In this document: piece after piece, positions 1 to 8,376 of the stretch
Layout: each line of letters begins with the position of its first letter
How positions within the stretch are numbered: position 1 is the first letter of the stretch
DNA from: Arenicellaceae bacterium
GTDB lineage: Bacteria > Pseudomonadota > Gammaproteobacteria > Arenicellales > Arenicellaceae
Reading direction: 5' to 3'
Assembly (NCBI GenBank): GCA_029246505.1
Contig: JAQWNC010000020.1
Coordinates: 1 to 53,513 of the forward strand
DNA length: 53,513 bases
Position numbers and translations under genes: made by a program
The notes under the pieces: generated by a model
What the model saw: the letters and a program-made list of their open reading frames with translations, nothing else
Told to the model about the DNA's origin: nothing
Databases searched by the model: none

Positions 1-511
1 ACCCTTGCTTCAAACTTCCAGTCTTAGCTTTTCGTTGCCAATCGGCGACCACCGTATCAAACGACTGTATTTCAAGAACCTTTTTATCACGCGCCGACAA
101 CGCAAAAACGGTCACTTCTGCTTTCGCATCAAGCATCGCTGATAGCTCAGTCCGCCATCCATTTACGTCGTCTACGCTTGTAGCATTTCCACCTAGCTCT
201 CTAATATAAACTGACAGTGCCAAAAGGTCATCAATGCTAGGATTTAACTCGCTAACAATAACGGCCATTTGTGGGTTGGAGTCTAACTGCTCCTGAATAT
301 CTAACGGTGTTGGCCCGTTTAGCAAGGTTGGTCCTACCCCCCCCGATGCATCGTCGGAATGACAAACCCAACATGAAACTCGTTCAAAGTAGAGCTCTTT
401 GCCCTTGGCACTCATCGTTTCAAGATCTACCGTAGCAACCATCTGAGCCGACACTGAGCTCATAACCAAAGTTAAAATACCTACGAGTATAAAAGTTTGC
501 TTATTCTTCAT
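1..511 (-). CDS. Exported cytochrome c domain protein, N-terminal part (runs off the window)
   Basis: The reading frame starts at an ATG at 511 and is still open at base 2, giving about 170 residues. It begins with a signal peptide ending near VSAQ. A haem c site CWVCH follows near residue 50, inside a short mono-haem cytochrome domain containing GPTPLDIQEQLDSNP. The domain closely resembles the N-terminus of the protein at 51639-53381, which has GPTPVDIFDQLESNP at the same place, so the two are paralogues. That homologue continues into a YVTN-type beta-propeller, and this one probably does too beyond the edge. The likely role is periplasmic electron transfer coupled to a propeller domain. 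The substrate is unknown. Confidence 0.8.
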   Translation of the reverse strand, partial: MKNKQTFILVGILTLVMSSVSAQMVATVDLETMSAKGKELYFERVSCWVCHSDDASGGVGPTLLNGPTPLDIQEQLDSNPQMAVIVSELNPSIDDLLALSVYIRELGGNATSVDDVNGWRTELSAMLDAKAEVTVFALSARDKKVLEIQSFDTVVADWQRKAKTGSLKQG

Positions 512-656
512 GATTACTCCAATGTGCTATTTCAAACGCCAAAATTCAGAGACTCTGCGTGCTGATTATTTAATCTACACTTATTTTCGATAATTCTAAC
601 CTTCTAATAACCCATAGAACATACCATGCGGGTAAACCTCCTGATAACTATAATAG

Positions 657-949
657 TGTAAATTCGCACACGGAATTGAAGCCGCAGCGACAACAAGGTT
701 TTTTGATTTCCAGGATGATGTGGTAATTAGGATCCGCGAAAATGGTACGGGGAGTATTATCGTTATAGGCTCTCACTTAAGAATTGGTCGAGAAGATCAG
801 GCAAAAATGCTGGGGGCGTGCGGGGCTTTATAGCCGCTTTCAAACTACTCGACAATGGGGTTTACGAACTAGCAGGAGCGGAAAAACTTTCCAGCTCCTA
901 CTATATTCTTGTATTAGCTATGTTAACTCTACAGCTAATTCGTTTATAA
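657..949 (+). pseudogene. Decayed DUF1499 family gene (C-terminal part, frameshifted)
   Basis: The frame from 657 reads IEAAATTRFFDFQDDVVIRI and then GSHLRIGREDQAK. This matches the DUF1499 pattern of a beta strand, DDVVVRIR and a GRxDxGxNA segment. Near 810 the similarity moves to the next frame, which continues NAGGVRGFIAAFKLL to a stop at 947-949. The first frame itself ends at TAG around 830. No start codon or N-terminal half is visible upstream, where TAG lies at 654-656. I read this as a 5'-truncated, frameshifted fossil. The rest of 512-1111 holds only the GAPDH upstream region and no other gene I can support. Confidence 0.65.
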
Positions 950-1111
950 TCGCATATCCCTATTTGTTATAAGTTTTGTCGACTTTTTGTCCAGACTATC
1001 TTTGAAACTGTAGTCAAAACCTTTGAAGCTATCGTCAAAACTATAACTTTTAGCTTGGGACACTAAATATTTTGCACCCCTCTATCGAATTATCAATCAG
1101 GAGAAACTGAA

Positions 1112-2134
1112 ATGACTAAAGTCGCTGTAGTTGGTTTTGGCGTAATCGGGCAACGCTTGGCGGATGCAGTTGCCGCACAAGAAGATATGGAACTAGTCGG
1201 AATTGCCGATCTTGCCCCTACTATTACCCTACGTGCATTGGTTGAGCGAGGTATGCCTTATGACCTTTATTGCGCTGTTCCAGGCCAGGAACATAAGCTA
1301 GAAGATGCCGATATCCCGGTAACTGGTACGTTGGAAGAGCTTGTTCAAAAAGTCGATATCGTGTTGGATGCGACCAGCCCCGGTGTTGGCTCTAAAAATA
1401 AAGCCCTTTATGAAAAGCATGGTAAAAAAGCTATCTTTCAAGGTGGCGAGAAAAATGACATCGTTGATGTGTTTTTTCACGGCTATGCAAACTACCCAAA
1501 AGGCGTTAATGCTGATTTCCTGAAACTTACCTCCTGTAATACAACTGGTTTAATCAGAACAATTCACTGGCTAGACAAAGCGGTTGGGGTAAAAAAAGCG
1601 GCCATTACCATTATCCGCCGTGTTGCTGATCCGGGTGATACCTTCCGTGGCTTAACCAATAACCTGCAGATCGAACCTGTTCCTAACCATCAGGCAGTAG
1701 ACTTGATGACGATCATGCCACATGTCGACTGCACGGGAGTGTTAATCCACACGCCGGTAACGCACGGACACATCATCAGCATTGTTGCCAAAACGGAAAA
1801 AGACATCTCTCCAGAAGAAGCGATTGCTTTATTCAAAACACACCCGCGAATGAAGGTAGTTAAAATCGCTGATGGATTCGATTCCAATGGTGCTTTTTTC
1901 CGATACGCTCGCGACAAAGGCAATATGCGCGCTGACATGTATGAAGTTGGTCTTTGGGAAGAAACCGTCTCCAAGTCAGGTGATGACTTAATCTTCTCGA
2001 TAAACATCCCTCAAGAAGCTATTACTATCCCTGAAACAATCGATGGGATTCGAGCTGCGACAGGTATGCAGACCGATGGTAATGAGGCTGTTGCTTTGAC
2101 TAACAAATACCTAAACATGAGTGCCCCTAGCTAG
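1112..2134 (+). CDS. Type II (archaeal-type) glyceraldehyde-3-phosphate dehydrogenase
   Basis: The 340-residue product has an N-terminal Rossmann motif, VAVVGFGVIGQRLADAV, and a catalytic cysteine at about residue 142 in TSCNTTGL. The spacing and motifs are those of archaeal type II GAPDH rather than bacterial GapA, whose site reads SCTTN. The enzyme interconverts glyceraldehyde 3-phosphate and 1,3-bisphosphoglycerate with NAD(P), and archaeal members often prefer NADP. The ATG at 1112 follows AGGAG at a good distance. A phosphoglycerate kinase of archaeal type begins 27 bp after the stop, so the two successive steps sit in one transcription unit. The protein is full length with no missing core motif. 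The family is secure; direction and cofactor preference are not visible. Confidence 0.92.
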   Translation: MTKVAVVGFGVIGQRLADAVAAQEDMELVGIADLAPTITLRALVERGMPYDLYCAVPGQEHKLEDADIPVTGTLEELVQKVDIVLDATSPGVGSKNKALYEKHGKKAIFQGGEKNDIVDVFFHGYANYPKGVNADFLKLTSCNTTGLIRTIHWLDKAVGVKKAAITIIRRVADPGDTFRGLTNNLQIEPVPNHQAVDLMTIMPHVDCTGVLIHTPVTHGHIISIVAKTEKDISPEEAIALFKTHPRMKVVKIADGFDSNGAFFRYARDKGNMRADMYEVGLWEETVSKSGDDLIFSINIPQEAITIPETIDGIRAATGMQTDGNEAVALTNKYLNMSAPS

Positions 2135-2161
2135 CCATGGTGACTGATAGATTACTAAGAG

Positions 2162-3400
2162 ATGAATGATATTAGTAAAATTCGTTCGATTGACGAAGGA
2201 GCGTTCGCTGGCAAGCGAGTACTCCTTCGCGTCGACATAAATTGCCCTATTGATAAACAAACAGGCCAGATTGCTAACGATAACCGTATCGTCAAAAGCA
2301 TTCCAACTATTCGGGATTTATTGGACAAAGGTGCTCGGCTTGCTATTATTGCGCATCAAGGGGACACAACAGATTACTCCTCGCTGATTAGCTTGAGCGA
2401 ACATGCAGAACGATTGAGTGCCGCACTTGGAAAGCCTGTTGATTTTATCGAAGATGTAGCTGGCCCAGCTGCGGTAGACAAAATTATGATGCTTGGCGAT
2501 GGTGAAGCACTGCTACTCGATAACTTGCGTTATCTCACAGAAGAAGTATCAACTTTTGAAGATAGCGTCACGCAAGACCCTGCCGATATGGGTAATAGTT
2601 ATTTAGTGCGTAGACTAGCGCCAGTTTTTGACTGCTATGTGAATGACGCCTTTGCAGCCGCTCACAGAAACTCCCCTTCAATGGTCGCATTTCAAGAGTT
2701 ACTGCCATCTCATGCTGGTCGATTATTAATGCAGGAACTTGCTGCGTTGCAATCGATTACCGATTCCCCGGCCAAACCCTGCATTTATTTGCTTGGCGGC
2801 TCGCGTGCCGGTGATGCCTTTGGCATGATCGATCAGGTATTGAAAGATGGTTCCGCCGACCAACTTCTTTTGAGCGGCCTAGTGGGTCAAATTTTCATGA
2901 TGGCCGATGATATTGATATAGGTAAATCTTCTGCCGGTTTTATCCGTCACAAAGGCTTCGAGCAATACATTGCTTCAGCCAAAAAGTTTCTTAATAATTA
3001 TCGTAATAAAATCTCGTACGCCAGTGATGTCGCTGTAGAAGTCGACGGGAAACGACATAATGTGACGGTAACTGAAGTAGCTGATGATCAGGATATTTCT
3101 GATATCGGGGACCAAACAATTGAAGATTACGTAGCTGCCATCGCCGCAGCAAAAACTATATTTGTAAATGGCCCCGCTGGAATATACGAAAGCGAACTGT
3201 TTGAAAAAGGTACCAAATCACTCTGGAATGCAGTCGCAGATTCAGAAGGATTCTCAGTAATCGGGGGCGGTGACTCAGTTACTTCGTTTGCTAAATACAC
3301 TGAGCTCTCGAAACTGAACTACGTTTCAACCGCCGGTGGTGCGTTGATCCAGTATTTGTCAGGTATTCGATTACCATTACTGGAAGCAATATCTAAATAG
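2162..3400 (+). CDS. Archaeal-type phosphoglycerate kinase
   Basis: The 412-residue product carries PGK signatures in order: RVDINCPID near residue 24; IAHQGD, where most bacterial enzymes have SHLGRP; DNLRYLTEE; CYVNDAFAAAHRNSPS; GGSRAGDAFGMI; and C-terminal VIGGGDSVTSFAKY with YVSTAGGALIQYLSG. The AHQG and NDAFAAAHR forms are typical of archaeal PGK. It transfers phosphate between 1,3-bisphosphoglycerate and ADP. The gene follows the GAPDH by 27 bp on the same strand, so the two likely act consecutively. GGSRAGDA differs from the usual GGAKVxDK/DA loop, with Arg where Lys is common, so the nucleotide-site chemistry deserves checking. Confidence 0.9.
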   Translation: MNDISKIRSIDEGAFAGKRVLLRVDINCPIDKQTGQIANDNRIVKSIPTIRDLLDKGARLAIIAHQGDTTDYSSLISLSEHAERLSAALGKPVDFIEDVAGPAAVDKIMMLGDGEALLLDNLRYLTEEVSTFEDSVTQDPADMGNSYLVRRLAPVFDCYVNDAFAAAHRNSPSMVAFQELLPSHAGRLLMQELAALQSITDSPAKPCIYLLGGSRAGDAFGMIDQVLKDGSADQLLLSGLVGQIFMMADDIDIGKSSAGFIRHKGFEQYIASAKKFLNNYRNKISYASDVAVEVDGKRHNVTVTEVADDQDISDIGDQTIEDYVAAIAAAKTIFVNGPAGIYESELFEKGTKSLWNAVADSEGFSVIGGGDSVTSFAKYTELSKLNYVSTAGGALIQYLSGIRLPLLEAISK

Positions 3401-3441
3401 TAATTATAGGCTTGGCCTGCCCCAAACTAATCGAATAAGTT

Positions 3442-4302
3442 ATGAGCTTTACTGGCAGTAAACACTATATTTCAACCGATGATTTAAGTTTGGCGGTAAA
3501 TTCTGCTGTTGTTTTAGAGCGTCCATTACTTATTAAAGGCGAACCCGGCACGGGTAAAACAATGCTCGCGGAAGAAGTAGCAGGTGCCCTAAACAAACAA
3601 CTCATCACCTGGCATATAAAATCTACCACTAAAGCCCAGCAAGGACTGTATGAATACGATGCGGTATCTCGCTTACGCGATTCGCAACTGGGAAAAGCAA
3701 ATATCAACAATATCGAGAATTACATTAAAAAAGGCAAACTTTGGGAAGCCTTCATCTCCGATCAACAAGTCGTATTGCTCATCGATGAAATAGATAAAGC
3801 AGATATAGAGTTCCCCAACGATCTTCTAGTTGAGATCGACAAAATGGAATTTTTTGTCTATGAAACCGGAAAAACCATTCATGCCAAGCATCGGCCAATC
3901 ATCATAATCACGAGTAATAACGAGAAGGAACTACCTGACGCATTTTTGCGTCGCTGCTTTTTCCATTTTATAAAATTTCCAGATCGGGAAACTATGGAAG
4001 CGATCATTGCCGTGCACCATCCAAATACGAAAAAGGAACTGCTAAGCGAGGCGCTAGACGTATTTTTCCAAATTCGGGATATTCCTGGCATCAAAAAAAA
4101 ACCTTCAACTTCTGAGCTGATCGACTGGCTGAAACTACTACTCGCTGACGATATCCGCGGCACCGAGCTCAGTGACAAAAATACCGAGCAAAACTTACCC
4201 CCGCTTTACGGCGCACTATTAAAAAACGAACAGGATATAAATTTGCTAGAGCGCTTGGCCGTTGCGCAACAGAAAAACCAACAAATAACGCTGCAACCTT
4301 GA
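3442..4302 (+). CDS. MoxR-family AAA+ ATPase
   Basis: The 286-residue protein has Walker A GEPGTGKT at residues 33-40, Walker B VVLLIDE at 110-116, and a sensor-1 region IIITSNNEKELPDAFLRRC that includes the arginine-rich segment. This is the MoxR/CbbQ/NorQ layout. Such ATPases work with a VWA partner to remodel or insert metal or ligand into a client enzyme, and the next gene (4366) is a VWA protein. It starts 41 bp after the PGK gene with no other promoter evident, so co-transcription with GAPDH and PGK is likely. The client is unknown; from position, one of the two glycolytic enzymes is a candidate. Confidence 0.88.
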   Translation: MSFTGSKHYISTDDLSLAVNSAVVLERPLLIKGEPGTGKTMLAEEVAGALNKQLITWHIKSTTKAQQGLYEYDAVSRLRDSQLGKANINNIENYIKKGKLWEAFISDQQVVLLIDEIDKADIEFPNDLLVEIDKMEFFVYETGKTIHAKHRPIIIITSNNEKELPDAFLRRCFFHFIKFPDRETMEAIIAVHHPNTKKELLSEALDVFFQIRDIPGIKKKPSTSELIDWLKLLLADDIRGTELSDKNTEQNLPPLYGALLKNEQDINLLERLAVAQQKNQQITLQP

Positions 4303-4365
4303 TCAAAGTTTGTACCGTATTGGTAATAGCTAATCGAATGGTAAACAGCTCGATTTTCGTAGAAC

Positions 4366-5541
4366 ATGCTGCTTGATTTTTTTGAGAGCCTCCGCGGCCA
4401 GGGTTTGCCAGTTACCTTTCGCGAATTGTCTGACCTTATTTCCGCTCTTGAACAGCATCTTGTATTTGTAGATATAGACAAGTTTTACTATTTAAGTCGC
4501 ACCTGCATGATCAAAGATGAAAAACACTTTGATAAGTTCGATCTAGCATTTAAGTCTCATTTTTCTGAGTTAGATAAAATTGATAACTTATTCGACAAAC
4601 TCCCGGATTTAGAATTGCTCAAGTATAGTTCCCTGCAAAACCAGGTAACGGAAGCAAATGATGGCGACAATAATTTTGGCTCCTTACGCGGCCTAGCCGA
4701 CACCTGGGATAAAGGCTCAGATGAGCCCTACGACGGATACTTTGGTCGCAACAAGGGCGTAGGAACCGCGGGCACATCTTTTTCTGGGAATACGAATGCG
4801 AACTCGCACGCAAGTTCAACGAGCAGTACCGATATAGGTGAAGGAACAGTCAAACCATGGGACCACCGTTACTTCAAAGATTTGGACGGCAGCCGGCAAC
4901 TTGGTACCCGCAATATAAAAATGGCTTTGCGAAGACTGCGTCGATTCGCGCGCAGTGGTGCCAACGAAGAGTTCGATCTGCATGAAACTATTCGGGCAAC
5001 CGCAAAAGATGCGGGCTTACTCAACATCAAAATGCGACCAGAGCGCCACAACTCAGTAAAAATTCTTTTACTATTTGATATTGGTGGATCGATGGATGCC
5101 CACACCCGAACCTGCGAACAACTATTCAGCGCGGCCCGATCTGAATTTAAGTATATGGAATACTTTTATTTCCATAACTTTATCTACGATTCTTTGTGGC
5201 AGAACTACGACATGAAACACGGAGAACTTATTTCTACATTCGACTTATTGCATAAATATGCATCAGACTACAAAGTCATCATTGTTGGCGATGCAGCAAT
5301 CGGAACCCATGAAATCACTCGACCCGGCGGGAGTGTTGACTTCCCAAACAGCGAACCCGGCGCTAACTGGTTAAATAGGTTTACTGATCAATATGATAAA
5401 GTGGTCTGGTTGAACCCGGAACCGAATACCTACTGGCACTACAGCGAATCTACAAGGATGATTCAAAAACTAATGCACGAGCGAATGTACCCAATGACAC
5501 TCAATGGAATCGAAAAAGCCATGATCTACCTGAGCCGTTAA
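4366..5541 (+). CDS. VWA domain protein, CoxE-like partner of the MoxR ATPase
   Basis: The 391-residue protein has a helical N-terminal region (about 1-90), a low-complexity Gly/Ser/Asn linker around residues 125-165, and a C-terminal von Willebrand A domain starting ILLLFDIGGSMD near residue 237. The metal-site motif is D-I-G-G-S rather than the standard DxSxS, so one serine ligand is replaced by glycine. My recollection is that this variant recurs in CoxE-like partners of MoxR ATPases. The gene lies 63 bp downstream of the MoxR gene. Together they look like a chaperone or activator pair. No signal peptide or membrane segment is visible, so the protein should be cytosolic. Confidence 0.85.
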   Translation: MLLDFFESLRGQGLPVTFRELSDLISALEQHLVFVDIDKFYYLSRTCMIKDEKHFDKFDLAFKSHFSELDKIDNLFDKLPDLELLKYSSLQNQVTEANDGDNNFGSLRGLADTWDKGSDEPYDGYFGRNKGVGTAGTSFSGNTNANSHASSTSSTDIGEGTVKPWDHRYFKDLDGSRQLGTRNIKMALRRLRRFARSGANEEFDLHETIRATAKDAGLLNIKMRPERHNSVKILLLFDIGGSMDAHTRTCEQLFSAARSEFKYMEYFYFHNFIYDSLWQNYDMKHGELISTFDLLHKYASDYKVIIVGDAAIGTHEITRPGGSVDFPNSEPGANWLNRFTDQYDKVVWLNPEPNTYWHYSESTRMIQKLMHERMYPMTLNGIEKAMIYLSR

Positions 5542-5561
5542 CCGATATGTATATAAATACT

Positions 5562-6525
5562 ATGAATATACGAATCTCCATACTCGCACTTCTTCTTTTC
5601 TCATCAGCTGCCAATGCTCATCACTCGCGATTCTATTTTTCTAATGAGCTTTCTCAAGTAAAGGGTACAATTTTGTAAATGGATTGGCGAAATCCGCATA
5701 TTAGGTTCAACTTATAAACTGAAAATAGTGCTGGCGAACAGGCAGTTTTACGCATTGAAACTAACTCTATTTATTACCTTAAACGTGCCGGCGTTACAAA
5801 AAATCATATTAAAGTAGGTGATGAAGTAACTGTTAGTGGCTACGCTTCAATAAAGGCCGGTGGGGAATTTTTAGGCGCAGAATTGTTGCTACCAAATGGT
5901 GAAAACTTACTATTGATACGAAATGGAGTAACCACTCGGTTTAACAATACAATTTAAAATACAGTTGAAGAAAAACAAAGGGATTTACCGCGTATGGAGC
6001 ATCCCTCAGGACAAAAATCGAAAAATGCACACACCTCTTACGGCTGCGGCAGAAGCTAAGATGAAAGTATTAGATCTATTAGATAATTTCGCTACCCGAT
6101 GTGAACCAAGTGGAATGCCAAGACTCATGTGGTGTCGACATCCATACGAGTTTGAAAGTTTAGATAATCAAATTATTCTACGCACCGAAATGTATAACGC
6201 TGTCAGAACTATACATATGGATAGATCAACACCACCAAACGGTGAAGCTCATTCGCGTTTGGAGTATTCAGTGGGCTGCTGGGAGGGAGAGACTTTGGTC
6301 GTTAACACAAGCCTTCTTAATTGGGACTACTACGATACTCGAGGTATCCCTCAAAGTGAGGCAGCTGAAGTGGTTGAGCGCTATACCATAAGTCAAAATC
6401 GAAGCCGACTAGGTTATTTTATAACTACTACTGACATTGAAACCTTGACCGAGCCGGCCACTATTAAAGGGCATTGGCGCGCACTAGGTGAGAGCATTAA
6501 GCCTTACAATTATGAAGTTTTTTGA
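5562..6525 (+). pseudogene. Broken DUF6152-family exported protein
   Basis: From ATG 5562 the frame encodes a signal peptide ending SSAANA, then HHSRFYFS, the typical DUF6152 start (compare AHHGSSPYDS in the intact gene at 36056). It is interrupted by TAA at 5676-5678, 5715-5717 and 5955-5957. Similarity resumes across each of the first two stops (KGTIL, then MDWRNPHIRFNL). After 5955 the homology shifts by one base and continues as an open 186-codon frame with WEGETLVVNTSLLNW and RGIPQSE, the family's C-terminal motifs. The downstream frame has only a TTG at 5965 and no signal peptide, so separate function is unlikely. This is a former secreted protein gene now inactivated. Confidence 0.85.
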
Positions 6526-6677
6526 TCACACTAAGTTGAGTTTGAAGCTGATGCCGTGATATCAGGTTACTTGGGATCAAAAACTATCCGTTTTTAGTTC
6601 GATACTGATTTCACCAACTAATAAGGTTTTTATGAGAATAAGAGATTAGTTGTTTTCATCTAAGCTAGCACTTAGAA

Positions 6678-6885
6678 CTAAATACCTAACCAACCAGATA
6701 GGAAAGACCCTAGAAGTATTCCAAGCCGTTCATCGCAAAGTAAATTGACTGACGTTTCTTCAAATACCAAAGACCCCATAAGTAGGCTAATTGTAAAGCC
6801 GATTCCACTTAGTGCTCCTGTTCCATGCGGCGTCCAGTAGGTCATGCTTGACGGTAGGCTTATAATTTTCAATTTCAATGCAATC
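6678..6885 (-). pseudogene. C-terminal remnant of an NhaA-type Na+/H+ antiporter
   Basis: The minus-strand frame reads ALKLKIISLPSSMTY and then GALSGIGFTISLLMGSLVF. After a short loop it continues ERLGILLGSFLSGWLGI and stops at 6678. These are the last two membrane segments of NhaA: E. coli NhaA has LCGIGFTMSIFIASLAF and KLGILVGSISSAVIGY in the same order and spacing. The N-terminal part of roughly 300 residues, including the ion-binding aspartates, is absent, and the sequence upstream is the unrelated NTF2-like gene. It is therefore a deletion remnant. Confidence 0.75.
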
Positions 6886-6909
6886 AAGCAAAATGAATCG
6901 AATAGCCTT

Positions 6910-7392
6910 CTAGTCACCGTGGGCCTTCGCCTTAATCCATTTAATCAAAGAACCTAATACAGGAACCTTTTCGTAAATCATCGCTCCTAAATCAAAATAA
7001 TCTCGATGATAAATCACTTTGCCGTCTTCATATTTAAAAACCGAAACACCATCCAATACGATAGGTTCACCAGCACCCACTTTTTGATGCTTTAGGTGCA
7101 TTTGCCAGACAAATACTCTCTCGTCATTTCGTTCGAAATCATTTATTGCGTCAAACCTAATCGAGTCGACGTTTTTATATAGATTTTTGTAATATTTGAC
7201 CATATCCTCGATGCCGTTGATCTCTCCTAGCGGATCAATAAACTTGATTTCATCGCTATAAAATTCTTTACAGACTGTTTCCATATTTTCATAGGTTGCT
7301 TTATTAAAGAATTCGACAACCGACATTGGCTTCTGATCGGCCATTACCACATCTATTATCACGGCAAGATAAATTGCTAAAATTATTCTCAT
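6910..7392 (-). CDS. Exported NTF2-like (SnoaL-type) protein
   Basis: This is a 160-residue product when started at the ATG at 7392, which follows GAAGGAGGG at ideal distance. An upstream in-frame start at 7413 lacks this. The N-terminus MRIILAIYLAVIIDVVMA looks like a signal peptide or anchor. The rest is an alpha+beta NTF2-like fold with FYSDEIKFIDPLGEINGI, then VFVWQMHLKH, and a tail DYFDLGAMIYEKVPVLG. The same tail occurs in the cytosolic paralogue at 17976 (DFYDMGAMLYEHVPLVG), which belongs to the sigma factor regulon. Function is unknown; members bind small hydrophobic ligands or act as isomerases. No ECF-type promoter was seen in front of it. Confidence 0.8.
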   Translation of the reverse strand: MRIILAIYLAVIIDVVMADQKPMSVVEFFNKATYENMETVCKEFYSDEIKFIDPLGEINGIEDMVKYYKNLYKNVDSIRFDAINDFERNDERVFVWQMHLKHQKVGAGEPIVLDGVSVFKYEDGKVIYHRDYFDLGAMIYEKVPVLGSLIKWIKAKAHGD

Positions 7393-7630
7393 AAAGCCCT
7401 CCTTCGTAGCCATATTCCAGCAATGACCAGAAAATGTGAAACCAAGATGATTGATGTAACGGTCAAATTTATGCCCTCTGACTAATTCCGCACTTCAGCT
7501 TTAAAATAAAATCCAGCTAAATAACTGGCACCTAGGCTTTCTTCTTCGACCTTTGAAAGACCAAAATGTAAGTCATCATTTTCGTCGGCGTAAAGGCGAG
7601 AAACTTTTGTTTTGCAAATTCACCTATACC

Positions 7631-8269
7631 TTACGGTATATTCTTCACTTCAAACATGATTTCATTTCGCCTCAAAAAGGGAAGCGTCCACGGTGGATTG
7701 TAAAAAGCATACTTTGGCGAGCCTACCGTCGTAATCTGGTTTATTTCGACATACTGCATCAGCTTTTTTTCATGCAGTAAAATATTTTCATTAGAATTCA
7801 AGCCAGAAAATAGAATAACAGCATACGTTTTCGCCGGAACCTCTTTAAGCGCCACTGTTTGATTATTAGGCTTAGGGAGTGTATCTATGAGATATTTTGA
7901 AGGCATCACAAAGCTGACCTTCCACGCGCCATTTTGTGATTGTTGCTGCACAGGTGCAGTCATAGAAATTTTTTCACTATTTTGTTGCTGCACTGTCGCT
8001 GTCATCGCAATTTCTTGTTGAACCGTATTATTGCCAAAGATGTAATCTGCTAGCATCCTAAAGCCGCTGCCAACCGCTTCCTCGCGTTTTCCTTGTACCT
8101 CAACCTCGGCAATGATCATGGGCGCGTATTGCCTTATATCAATATTCCTCTCAGACCTTATCACCTGATAAATTGGCTGCTCAACATTGCTCATTAAAGG
8201 CCCTAACATTGTAAAAGCTAATAGAAGGATTAAAATAACCGATAAAATAATGATCCATTTCTTCTTCAT
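7631..8269 (-). CDS. SOUL-family haem-binding protein, membrane anchored
   Basis: The 212-residue protein has one N-terminal hydrophobic helix, WIIILSVILILLLAFTML, and a SOUL/HBP domain with YQVIRSERNIDIRQY, EVQGKREEAV, KISMTAPVQQQ and KYAFYNPPWTLPFLRRNE. SOUL proteins bind haem or other tetrapyrroles. The ATG at 8269 overlaps the stop of the 35-codon gene upstream as TGATG, which favours it over the GTG at 8272. A duplicated segment (AMTATVQQQNSEKISMTAPV) repeats the TAPVQQQ theme. The predicted promoter at 8583-8612 would place this gene in the photo-oxidative stress regulon, where tetrapyrrole handling makes sense. Family assignment is firm; the ligand is inferred. Confidence 0.9.
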   Translation of the reverse strand: MKKKWIIILSVILILLLAFTMLGPLMSNVEQPIYQVIRSERNIDIRQYAPMIIAEVEVQGKREEAVGSGFRMLADYIFGNNTVQQEIAMTATVQQQNSEKISMTAPVQQQSQNGAWKVSFVMPSKYLIDTLPKPNNQTVALKEVPAKTYAVILFSGLNSNENILLHEKKLMQYVEINQITTVGSPKYAFYNPPWTLPFLRRNEIMFEVKNIP

Positions 8270-8376
8270 CACTTAGCTGTCTCAATACCTAATAATTTCA
8301 AAATCTTGGCACTGTAACTATCGACCTCTTCTACGACCGATATAAACCCGACTAATGCACCAATTGCTAATATCAA
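8269..8376 (-). CDS. Predicted 35-residue small hydrophobic protein coupled to the SOUL gene
   Basis: A TTG start at 8376 follows AGGAG by eight bases. The 35-codon frame ends in TGA at 8271-8269, sharing one base with the ATG of the SOUL gene (TGATG). The peptide begins MILAIGALVGFISVVEEV, a short hydrophobic stretch, and ends with an amphipathic segment SYSAKILKLLGIETAK. Together the ribosome site, tight stop-start coupling and a predicted ECF promoter upstream suggest it is translated. I recognise no family. It could be a small membrane protein or merely a leader that couples translation. Confidence 0.5.
   Translation of the reverse strand: MILAIGALVGFISVVEEVDSYSAKILKLLGIETAK

Noticed and set aside
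784-972. 62-codon plus-strand frame upstream of GAPDH
   Set aside because: It has no ribosome site and no homology. The bases belong to the DUF1499 fossil in other frames.
5676-5957. Stop-codon recoding in the DUF6152 gene
   Set aside because: A one-base frameshift is also present, there is no signal for recoding, and the paralogue at 36056 has none of these stops.
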